Source of the DNA: Sphingosinicellaceae bacterium
GTDB taxonomy: Bacteria; Pseudomonadota; Alphaproteobacteria; Sphingomonadales; Sphingomonadaceae
Reading direction: 5' to 3'
NCBI GenBank assembly: GCA_019285715.1
Contig: CP079108.1
Coordinates: forward strand, 1,131,001-1,195,000
DNA length: 64,000 nucleotides
Notes under the pieces: model-generated
Told to the model about the DNA's origin: nothing
The model's database searches: none
Seen by the model: only the letters and a program-made list of their open reading frames with translations
Translations under genes and position numbers: made by a program
Shown: piece after piece, positions 57,068 through 64,000 of the stretch
Position numbering within the stretch: position 1 is the first letter of the stretch
How the letters are laid out: each line of letters opens with the position of its first letter

Positions 57068-59413
57068 TCAGAACGAGCGTGTCACGGTCGCCCCGATGGT
57101 GCGTGGCCGCACGGTCAGCAGGCCGGTCGGATCCTGCGAGGAGTTGATCGCGTCGATCTGCGCACGCTTGTTGGTCAGGTTGCGGACGAAGAACGTGCCG
57201 GCCCAGTCCTTGTTCGAGACGCCGAGGCGCAGGTTGAACATGGTGTAGGCTTCGAGATGCACGTTGTACGGGTTCGCCGCGTGCAACTGGTTGTCGGCCG
57301 AGCCCCGGTACGAGATATCGATCGCCGCGATTCCCTTCAGGTTCTCGTTGATCGGCCGGGTGTAGTCGAGGCCGACGAAGCCCTGCCATTTCGGCACGTT
57401 CTGGATGTGGTCACCCTTGACGCCGAGGGCGAGGTCGGGGTTCGCCGGATCGATCTGAACCTGGCCCTTGGTCAGCCTGGCGTCCTGGTACGATCCCGAG
57501 ACGGTGGCGCTGAGGTAGTCGAACAGCCGGGCGTTGAGTTCCAGCTCGACACCCTTTACCTCGGCCTTGCCGGCGTTGCCGGTGTAGCGGAAGGCACCGT
57601 CCGTGGTCGTGTTGGCGACCTGGATGTTGGTCCAGACGATGTAATAAGCGTCGGCGTTGTAGGTGACGCGTCCGTCGAACAGGCGGCCCTTGGCACCGCC
57701 TTCGTAGTTGGTCAGCGAGTCCGGGCCGTAGGACAGCGGGATCGGCTCGAACGGCTGATCCTGCGAGTTGACACCACCACTCCGGAAACCGGTCGACACG
57801 GTGGCATACAGCAAGGCAGCCGGATCCAGCTTGTAGCTGGCGTTGACCTTGTAGGTGAGCTTGTGGAACGAGCCCTTTTCCGGTGTCTCGACCAGGACCG
57901 GGGATGCAGGGAAACCGCCGAACGGGTGAGTCTGAACCTGCACGCCGTTGGTGTCCTCGGCGAAGTAGCGAAGACCACCGACGACTTGGAACTTGGACGT
58001 GATGTCGAAGGTGACCTCGCCGAAACCGGCGTATTGGTCGCTGCCACGATGGTCGGTGCGCCCGAAGAATGTGCTGCCGGTGCCAGGATGAGCGAGTGCA
58101 TCGGCCGAGTTCTCCGAACTGAACGGGCCGATCGGCAGGCCGCTGGCATCGGTCGCCAGCACCGCAACCGAAAGGTCGAAGTCGGTGCGCTCATAAAAGC
58201 CGCCGACGACGAAGTTGATCGGGCCGTCGAACTTGGAGGCGTAGCGCAACTCGGACGAGGTCACCTGGCGCTTCTGCGGCTGTTGGGTCACCGCGGCGAC
58301 CGGGACGCCGAACGACACCAGGATCGGCGTGGAGTCGAAGTTGAAGTCGAACTTGCGGTTGAACTGGTTGACCGTCGCGGTGAACGTGCCGCCGAGCGCC
58401 TGGTAATTGCCGGTGAGGCTGTAGATCTCGAGATGCTCGTTATACGGGCTGCGGACGACGTCGGTGTTGATCAGGTCGCCGCCCGCGATTGGCGACAAGA
58501 TCGGATCGCCGGGGACGCCGAAGGATGTGATCCCCGCGGGCGTGTAGCGCGACGATCCGTTCGAGTGGCTGTTCTGCGCGGTGACCGACGCCAGGAAGTC
58601 GAGGTTCTCGGTCGGGGCCCAACGGACGTGGAGGCGGCCGCCCTTCGTCACTTCGTTGTTGATGCCCTTGAGGGCACCCGAAGGGATCCGCGGCTGGTCG
58701 ATGAAACCGCTGTCGTTGTCGTACCAGCCGACGACGCGTGCCGCGAGTGTGTCGTTGACGATCGGGATATTGAGCGCGCCGTTGACGTGATAGTTGCCGC
58801 TGCCGTGCTGGGTGCCCGAACCTTCTGCGGTGACGTAGCCGTCGACGGTGTTGAAATTCGGCTTCTTGGTGATGAAGCGGATCGTGCCGCTCTCGGAGCT
58901 GGCTCCGTAAAGCGTTCCCTGCGGGCCACGCAGGACTTCGACGCGGTCGAGATCGTACAAGCGAATGTCGGGCTCGAGACCACCGCCGTCGTTGGGGTTC
59001 GAGCCGCTGATGACAGCTTCGTCGTAATAGACGCCGGTAGTCGAATCGCCCGTCGAATTGATGCCGCGGATGACGTACTTCTTGTCGCCCGGCCCGAGGT
59101 CCTGAATTTGCAGGCCCGGAATCTTGGCGGCGATGTCGATGAACTGAACGTTGCCGGCTTTCTGCAGGCTATCGCCGGTCAACGCCTGGATCGACTGAGG
59201 AGCATCGATCAACGACTGGCCGCCGCGCTTGTTAGCGGTGACGACGATGTCGGAAACACTCGAGTCGGATACCGAGGGGGAGGTCACCGGCGTGGTTTGC
59301 GCCGTCGCGGCAGAGCCGATTGTCAGCATGGTCACCGCCAGCACGCTGGCCGTGCCGAACAGGGCGCGTCGCGTCTCGCTACCGGAGCGCGCCGAAATGA
59401 TCAGATATGGCAT
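57068..59413 (-). CDS. TonB-dependent outer-membrane receptor
   Basis: A 781-residue receptor. A signal peptide (SVLAVTMLTIGSAATAQT, about 18-36) is preceded by a longer than usual n-region. The TonB box DIVVTANKRGGQ, plug motifs (DKKYVIRGINSTGDSTTG in part; VEVLRGPQGTLYGASSESG) and a barrel ending GATVTRSF follow. GGGGG lies 8 bases before the ATG at 59413; a start three codons upstream is possible. It is upstream of the permease and downstream of the PLP enzyme on the same strand. By context its cargo may be a peptide or amino-acid derivative. Confidence 0.92.
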   Translation of the reverse strand: MPYLIISARSGSETRRALFGTASVLAVTMLTIGSAATAQTTPVTSPSVSDSSVSDIVVTANKRGGQSLIDAPQSIQALTGDSLQKAGNVQFIDIAAKIPGLQIQDLGPGDKKYVIRGINSTGDSTTGVYYDEAVISGSNPNDGGGLEPDIRLYDLDRVEVLRGPQGTLYGASSESGTIRFITKKPNFNTVDGYVTAEGSGTQHGSGNYHVNGALNIPIVNDTLAARVVGWYDNDSGFIDQPRIPSGALKGINNEVTKGGRLHVRWAPTENLDFLASVTAQNSHSNGSSRYTPAGITSFGVPGDPILSPIAGGDLINTDVVRSPYNEHLEIYSLTGNYQALGGTFTATVNQFNRKFDFNFDSTPILVSFGVPVAAVTQQPQKRQVTSSELRYASKFDGPINFVVGGFYERTDFDLSVAVLATDASGLPIGPFSSENSADALAHPGTGSTFFGRTDHRGSDQYAGFGEVTFDITSKFQVVGGLRYFAEDTNGVQVQTHPFGGFPASPVLVETPEKGSFHKLTYKVNASYKLDPAALLYATVSTGFRSGGVNSQDQPFEPIPLSYGPDSLTNYEGGAKGRLFDGRVTYNADAYYIVWTNIQVANTTTDGAFRYTGNAGKAEVKGVELELNARLFDYLSATVSGSYQDARLTKGQVQIDPANPDLALGVKGDHIQNVPKWQGFVGLDYTRPINENLKGIAAIDISYRGSADNQLHAANPYNVHLEAYTMFNLRLGVSNKDWAGTFFVRNLTNKRAQIDAINSSQDPTGLLTVRPRTIGATVTRSF

Positions 59414-59542
59414 CGGTGACATCCCCCTATGGCGTCCGATGACCAGTAGGAGTGATAGAGTATAACCTGTCAACGAGAAGTTTAGACCTAAAGCAAAATA
59501 GTCCGACGTGTTATTATTAAGACACGGTGTCGTTCGATTTGG

Positions 59543-60826
59543 CTAGGACGGACGCAAGCTACGCAGCGCCTCGGCGAACCGATCAACTTCGCTAGTCGTG
59601 TTGTAGTGTACCAGCGAAGCCCGCACCGCGCCGCTGTCCATCGCCAGCCCCAATCGGGCCATCAGCCGCGGCGCGTACATGTGGCCGTCGCGGATGCCGA
59701 TAGTGAACCGGTCGGCCATCTGCTGCGCGACGTCGGCCGGGTGCATGCCGGGCAGGTTGAAGCACACTGTCGGCACCCGCAGCGCAGCATCGGCGGGGTC
59801 GGCGACGCCGTAGATGATCGCGCCGACATCGGCGAGCGCCCGCAGGACGCCCTCCGACAGGGTTTGCTCGTAGGCCTGGATCGCCGTCATCGCCGTGACG
59901 ATGCGCCCGCGGATACTGTTCGAGGTGCCGAGCTCGCCGCCGAGATCGGCGAGATAGTCGACGGCGGCGCTCATGCCGGCGACGTTCTCGTAGGTGAAGG
60001 TGCCCGCCTCGATCTTGTACGGGGCACGGTCGGGGATGAAGTCTTCCCGGAAGGTCGGCAGCGCGTCGAGCTTTTCCTGCTTGCCCCACAGGAAGCCCAT
60101 GTGTGGCGCGAACGCCTTGTAGCCGGAGCAGACCAGATAGTCGCAGTCCCAGGCCTGGACGTCGATCAGGGCGTGCGGGCCATAATGCACGCAGTCGAGG
60201 AAGACCTCCGCGCCGACGGCGTGGGCGGCCGTCGCCACCGCCGTCACGTCGACGAGCGAGCCCAGCGCGTGCGAAACCACGGTGCAGGCGACCAGTCGCG
60301 TGCGCTCCGACAACAGGGGGATGAGGTCCTCGACGTGCAGCCGCTGGTCGTCGCGCATCCGCCACCAGACGATCTTCGCGCCCCGCGGCTGGAGAGCCAG
60401 CCAGGTCGCGACGTTGGCGTCGTGGTCGAGGTCGGTGACGATGATCTCGTCGCGTGGGCTGCTCAGCAGCTCGCCGATCGCGAGGCTGACGATCCGGATG
60501 AACGACGTCGCATTCAACCCGAACGCGATCTCCGTCGGGGCGCGAGCATTGACGAACGCCGCCACGCGCTCGCGGGCCTCGGCGACGACGCGGTCGACCT
60601 CGACGCTCTGGGGATAGCGGCCGCCGCGCTGGACGTTGCAGTCCATCAGGTGAGCAGCGACCCGGTCGAGCACGATCCGCGGAGCCTGCGCACCGGCGGC
60701 GTTGTCGAAGAAGACGAACGGCGCCGCCTTCGCCAGCGCCGGGAAACGGCCGCGAGCGCGTTCGACCGGAAAGCTTTCGGCGACGCGACCGAGGACTGGC
60801 GCGACGGCATCGACAACATCGGACAT
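59543..60826 (-). CDS. Cysteine desulfurase-like PLP enzyme
   Basis: A 427-residue class V aminotransferase-fold enzyme. The N-terminal [11 protein letters not shown], the cofactor contacts [38 protein letters not shown], and the Schiff-base lysine in [16 protein letters not shown] are in the right order. The C-terminal domain has [17 protein letters not shown] and [16 protein letters not shown]. It fits the subgroup called cysteine desulfurase-like (TIGR01976), whose members are not clearly part of SufS/IscS assembly; no suf or isc genes are nearby. It probably cleaves or eliminates from an amino-acid derivative. The ATG at 60826 follows AGGAT. Confidence 0.88.
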   Translation of the reverse strand: MSDVVDAVAPVLGRVAESFPVERARGRFPALAKAAPFVFFDNAAGAQAPRIVLDRVAAHLMDCNVQRGGRYPQSVEVDRVVAEARERVAAFVNARAPTEIAFGLNATSFIRIVSLAIGELLSSPRDEIIVTDLDHDANVATWLALQPRGAKIVWWRMRDDQRLHVEDLIPLLSERTRLVACTVVSHALGSLVDVTAVATAAHAVGAEVFLDCVHYGPHALIDVQAWDCDYLVCSGYKAFAPHMGFLWGKQEKLDALPTFREDFIPDRAPYKIEAGTFTYENVAGMSAAVDYLADLGGELGTSNSIRGRIVTAMTAIQAYEQTLSEGVLRALADVGAIIYGVADPADAALRVPTVCFNLPGMHPADVAQQMADRFTIGIRDGHMYAPRLMARLGLAMDSGAVRASLVHYNTTSEVDRFAEALRSLRPS

Positions 60827-60944
60827 GGGCGCTGATCCTGCGGATTGGCACGTCGCTCCGGGCGCAACGAACACTTTAGAGTTGAAGCATAGGAGCCCAC
60901 CATGCCGCGTCAAGCAGCATGGCGCCTCGGGATGGCGACCCGCG

Positions 60945-61925
60945 CTACCGAGCGCGGGGTCGCTTGAGATCCTCGTACACGATCGCCAGCAGATACGGCT
61001 GCTTCATCAGGTTGCCGCCCCAGGCGACGTCGAGGTCGTCGAGCGGATGCGCGGCGATCAATTGCTCCTCGGTCAGTCCTTTCGCGATGGCGGCAGCGAC
61101 GCGCGAGCGGACCGTCTTCAGCATGGCCTGGTAGGTTTTCACGTCGTCGCGGGTAGCGACACTGCCGTGCCCCGGGATGATCTTCGTCCGCGCGTCGCAC
61201 ATCGCGTACAGCGTGTCGTACCAGGCGATCATGCCGTCGATCGTGCCGCCGTGGTCGATGTCGATGTCCGGGTAGAAGCCGTGGAAGAAGGTGTCGCCGG
61301 TCTGGATGACGTTCGCCTCGACATAGCGGATCGCCAGATCGCCGTCGGTGTGAGCCGGGGGAACCTTGATGATCTCGATCGTCTGGCCGCCGACGTGGAG
61401 CTGGTCGCCGTTGCCGACCGTGATGACCGGAACAGCGCGCGTGTCCCTGGCGTACGGCTGCCCTGCGGGTGCGGTACTGGCGCGCTGCGCCTCGACGATA
61501 TGGCGGCGTGTCTGCGGGCTCGACAGGATCACGGCACCGGTCCGGGCCCACAGGCCGTTGCCGCCGACATGGTCCCAGTGCCAGTGCGTATCGACCAGGT
61601 AGCGCACCGGCAGCGGCGACAACGCCGCAATCCGGGCCCGCAGCTTGGCGTTGAGTTGCGGCCATTCGGCATCGACCAGCAGCACGCCGTCCTCGCCGAC
61701 GACGACGCCGTTGTTGCCGCCGTAGCTCTCCATCATGTGGACGCCGCCGCCCAGGTCACGGTCGGCGACCTCGGTCGTGCTCCAATCCGGCAGCGTGAAA
61801 TGCTCGATGGGGCGAGCGGTCGCGGGCAGGGCGGCTAGCGTGAAGGCCGCGAGCAGCAGGTTTGTCAGGTGACGGTGAACGACGGCGTATTTCGATCGGC
61901 AAGCCGGGGAAGACTGATTGTTCAC
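60945..61925 (-). CDS. Secreted MBL-fold metallo-hydrolase
   Basis: A 326-residue zinc hydrolase with a signal peptide (about 1-38, [17 protein letters not shown]). The metal motif is [15 protein letters not shown] (HxHxDH), followed by [15 protein letters not shown] and IPGHGSV for the third His, bridging Asp and last His. This is the general metallo-beta-lactamase superfamily; the helix-rich C-terminus resembles the quorum-quenching/glyoxalase-like and 'MBL fold' carbapenemase-unrelated forms, so a substrate cannot be named. The GTG at 61925 has AGGAGATC upstream. It lies 118 bases ahead of the PLP enzyme on the same strand. Confidence 0.9.
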   Translation of the reverse strand: MNNQSSPACRSKYAVVHRHLTNLLLAAFTLAALPATARPIEHFTLPDWSTTEVADRDLGGGVHMMESYGGNNGVVVGEDGVLLVDAEWPQLNAKLRARIAALSPLPVRYLVDTHWHWDHVGGNGLWARTGAVILSSPQTRRHIVEAQRASTAPAGQPYARDTRAVPVITVGNGDQLHVGGQTIEIIKVPPAHTDGDLAIRYVEANVIQTGDTFFHGFYPDIDIDHGGTIDGMIAWYDTLYAMCDARTKIIPGHGSVATRDDVKTYQAMLKTVRSRVAAAIAKGLTEEQLIAAHPLDDLDVAWGGNLMKQPYLLAIVYEDLKRPRAR

Positions 61926-62040
61926 GTTGATCTCCTGGTGGCCGATCTTCGTCCCGAAGAGGCGCATCCCGACCCTGCTTGCGCCGAGCCGCTCGCGGAA
62001 GCGAGTACCGTCATCCGCCGGGGTTGCAATCCGTGGATGG

Positions 62041-62505
62041 TCAGACCGGCAACGCCGTCGTCGCCTTGATCTCGGACAAGGCGACGGTCGAATTCACCTC
62101 CTGGATGCCCGGAAGCTGCGACAGGGTATCGAAGAAGAAGCGCTCATAGGCCTTGATGTCCCGCGCGACGATCCGCAGCATGAAGTCGACCGGACCCATC
62201 AGCACGTAGCATTCGAGCACCTCGGGCAGCCCGCGGATGGCGGCGGTGAACTCGTCGAGGTTGGCGCGCCCGTGGGCATTGAGCTTGACCTGCGCGAAGA
62301 CGTGGGCGTCGAGCCCGACCTTCTCGCGGTCCAGCAGGGCGACCCGCCGCTTGATGATGCCGGCGCGCTCGAGCCGGTCGATGCGGCGGTAGCATGGGGT
62401 CTGCGACAGCCCGACCCGCTCGGCAATCGCCGCCATGCTTAGACTCGCGTCCTCCTGCAACAGCGCGAGGATGCGACGCTCGTGGAGGTCGAGAGGTTCG
62501 GACAC
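62041..62505 (-). CDS. Lrp/AsnC-family regulator
   Basis: A 154-residue regulator. The N-terminal winged helix (LDLHERRILALLQEDASLSM, AIAERVGLSQTPCYRRIDRL) is followed by the ligand-binding RAM/ACT-like domain (VLECYVLMGPVDFMLRIVA; YERFFFDTLSQLPGIQEV). The length is exactly typical. It starts with a GTG. It is upstream of and on the same strand as the MBL, PLP enzyme, receptor and permease genes, and divergent from a small ACT-like gene, so it likely regulates this amino-acid-related group in response to an amino acid. Confidence 0.92.
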   Translation of the reverse strand: MSEPLDLHERRILALLQEDASLSMAAIAERVGLSQTPCYRRIDRLERAGIIKRRVALLDREKVGLDAHVFAQVKLNAHGRANLDEFTAAIRGLPEVLECYVLMGPVDFMLRIVARDIKAYERFFFDTLSQLPGIQEVNSTVALSEIKATTALPV

Positions 62506-62628
62506 GATTTTACTCGATTGCTGCTGATTGTGAGATAGATACGCTCAATATCACCAATGTAGCGGCATTATAAGGTGAGATATACCGCGCTGGTCTTGGC
62601 ATTCTACCTCGATGCACGAGAGCCGATC
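62506..62628. promoter_or_regulatory. Divergent AT-rich control region of Lrp and ACT-like genes
   Basis: The 123 bases between the two divergent starts are AT-rich compared with the neighbourhood (for example the stretch near 62525-62575). Lrp-type proteins often bind such divergent regions near their own gene. No single operator can be fixed by eye. Confidence 0.35.
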
Positions 62629-62976
62629 ATGACCGCCCGCATCGCTCCGCCTGCCGGCACCCCGGGCGGCAACGCCACCCTCTGCGCTGCCCCCTCACTG
62701 CCTGCTGCGGACCCGCCGGGCAGGAGCGAGTACCGCGTCCTGGCTGCGAAGACCCCTCAGTACATGCTCCGCATTCTCGGGCTGTTCGCACAGCAGGACC
62801 AACTGCCGGACCGCCTTCGCATGGACGTCGTCGAGGACATGATCTGGGTCGCGTTGACCATCGACGGCCTGACCCGCCACCGGGCGGACGTCATCGCCCA
62901 GAAGCTGCGTGCGCTGGTCGACACCGAGGCGGTCGACCTCAGCTGGACCGGCGACGTCAGGCGGTGCAAGGCTTGA
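62629..62976 (+). CDS. Small ACT-like domain protein
   Basis: A 115-residue protein. After a Pro/Ala-rich N-terminus, residues about 35-110 read YRVLAAKTPQYMLRILGLFA, RLRMDVVEDMIWVALTIDGL and ADVIAQKLRALVDTEAVDLS. The beta-alpha-beta-beta-alpha-beta pattern and the LRILGLFA start recall the ACT-like fold seen in acetolactate synthase small subunits and amino-acid regulatory proteins. The start is uncertain: the frame is open 18 codons further. It is divergent from the Lrp-type gene. A regulatory amino-acid-binding role is inferred. Confidence 0.5.
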   Translation: MTARIAPPAGTPGGNATLCAAPSLPAADPPGRSEYRVLAAKTPQYMLRILGLFAQQDQLPDRLRMDVVEDMIWVALTIDGLTRHRADVIAQKLRALVDTEAVDLSWTGDVRRCKA

Positions 62977-63004
62977 CGCCCCGCAGTGTCTGAACCGCGG
63001 TTCG

Positions 63005-63263
63005 CCGCTCTTGCCGCGGATCTTGGTGATGACGGGGATGATGCGCTTCCGGCGGAGCTCGGTGCAAAGGTAATAATAGTCGTAGTTCGGGGTCTCGACC
63101 CGCACCGAGGTGTCCATTTCGCCCAGGCTGCGCCGCGCGGTGACCAGCTGCACGGCATCTTCGACGGGCTCGGCGAATAGCTCGGACATCCGCAGCCCTA
63201 GCCGCTGGCTGAGCTGGAATAACTTGTCGTAGGCCAGCGTCAGCCGGTCGTGCTCGACCTTCG
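63005..63263 (-). pseudogene. XRE-cupin regulator, truncated at both ends
   Basis: The minus strand reads KVEHDRLTLAYDKLFQLSQR, LGLRMSELFAEP and VETPNYDYYYLCTELRRKRI, which fits the end of the XRE helix-turn-helix and the linker into the cupin domain of HipB/SutR-like regulators. The first two helices are missing at the 63263 junction. The cupin half is missing after KIRGKSG near 63005. It is a fragment of about 85 codons from a protein normally of 180-220 residues. Confidence 0.65.
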
Positions 63264-63269
63264 TCGTCC

Positions 63270-64000
63270 GGCTACGCCAAGACCGCGTACGGCCTGCGCG
63301 ACTGGGCCGGGGATCGCTGCATCGGCGAGTTCGTGCTGCCCGGCGCGCGCGTTACAACGGAGCTGCGGCCGCTGAGCCCGCGAAAGGCCCTGGCGAAGGG
63401 CGCCCGTGCACTGGTCATCGGGGTCGCCAACTCGGGCGGCGTCATTCCCGACACCTGGCTGGCGGCGCTGGTCGAGGCGCTTGAGAGTGGCCTCGACATC
63501 ATTTCCGGCTTGCACGCGAAGCTCGTCGACATCCCGGTGCTGCGCGATGCCGCAGACCGGACCGGTCGCCGGCTTATCGACATCCGCACGCCACCTGCGG
63601 GGATCGAGGTCACGAGCGGTGCACCACGCTACGGGCGCCGCACCCTCACCGTCGGCACCGACCGCGCGCTCGGCAAGAATTATACCGCGCAGGCGGTCGT
63701 GCGGAGATTGCGCGCACGCGGTATCGACGCCGACTTCCGCGCTACCGGGCAGACCGGCCTCATGATCGCCGGTGCGTGCATTCCCATCAACGCAGTAGTC
63801 GCGGATTTTGTCGCGGGCGCGGCGGAAATGCTAGGCCCGGCGGCCGACCCGGCACACGTCGACGTCATCGAGGGACAGGCTCGCTGTTCCACCCGGCCTA
63901 TGCCGGCGTCTCACTCGGGCTTCTCCACGGTAGCCAGCCCGACCTGTTCATGGTCTGCCATGCCCCCCGGCCGAACCGCGATTCTCGGACACCCGGGCTA
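63270..64000 (+). pseudogene. dgcN: DgcN-like DUF1611 protein, 5' truncated and frameshifted
   Basis: One plus-strand frame from 63270 reads YAKTAYGLRDWAGDRCIGEF, then [60 protein letters not shown] and VDVIEGQ. This follows the DUF1611/DgcN family (D-glutamate catabolism N-acetyltransferase) closely. The first 15-20 residues and the start codon are lost at the junction with the XRE fragment. Near 63877 one G is missing (GAGGGACAGGCTCG), so the frame breaks, and the natural continuation [20 protein letters not shown] appears in the next frame up to the window edge. Both defects indicate a dead gene. Confidence 0.75.

Noticed and set aside
55397-59419. A 1340-codon open frame on the plus strand
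   Set aside because: It is antisense to the permease and TonB receptor genes, which have clear domains. Arg/Asp/Gly-rich low-complexity content is what GC-rich genes give on the opposite strand.
63190-63300. Mobile-element insertion at the XRE/dgcN junction
   Set aside because: No inverted repeats, target duplication or transposase frame are visible; a simple deletion explains both truncated ends.

Overview
The window looks like a chromosomal stretch from a GC-rich alphaproteobacterium of the order Sphingomonadales. Signs of this are four TonB-dependent-receptor-driven catabolic modules typical of sphingomonads, a surface protein ending in a PEPxxWA-type sorting tag, an HWE histidine kinase, a class C-like serine hydrolase, and an accessory gene content dominated by degradation of organic compounds. 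Species assignment is inference only. I see no rRNA, tRNA, CRISPR array, insertion sequence or phage gene.

Left flank (1-6250): the start of a membrane protein leaves the window on the minus strand. It is followed by a badly decayed secreted-protein gene with a hexanucleotide repeat, a secreted serine hydrolase, a GAF-PAS-PAS-HWE histidine kinase, and the remnant of a Crp/Fnr regulator.

Ketone/ester module (6288-18415): on the minus strand lie an alpha/beta hydrolase, a TonB receptor, an acyl-CoA ligase, a PQQ alcohol dehydrogenase with a lanthanide-type Asp-x-Asp motif, and a small cytochrome c with a CxxxCH heme motif. A Baeyer-Villiger-type monooxygenase converges on an AraC regulator, and an enoyl-CoA hydratase follows. 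Together they could convert a ketone to an ester, the ester to alcohol plus acid, the alcohol to acid, and the acid to acyl-CoA (inference).

Middle (18779-24794): a periplasmic double-domain aspartic protease with TPRs, an AraC/SDR divergent pair, an HNH nuclease, a secreted esterase and a DUF6130-like remnant.

Hydantoinase module (25147-38339): HMG-CoA-lyase-like enzyme, hyuA, hyuB, class III CoA-transferase and a D-K-C cysteine hydrolase lie in one tight plus-strand operon. GntR, cytochrome P450, TetR, TonB receptor and SDR genes follow. A TTTGTATACATA palindrome upstream is a candidate GntR operator.

Surface and metal region (38380-55458): an ECF sigma/Ser-Thr kinase pair is divergent from a 1595-residue repeat protein with a PEPxxWA tag, which is followed by two small paralogous single-span membrane proteins. 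Convergent to these is a czc-type efflux operon: His-rich protein, czcC, czcB, czcA and a translationally coupled 795-residue secreted protein of unknown function.

Right flank (55583-64000): an amino-acid permease, TonB receptor, PLP desulfurase-like enzyme, MBL hydrolase, Lrp-type regulator and ACT-like protein suggest handling of an amino-acid derivative. The window ends in two genes, an XRE regulator and dgcN-like DUF1611, that were truncated head-to-head by a deletion.
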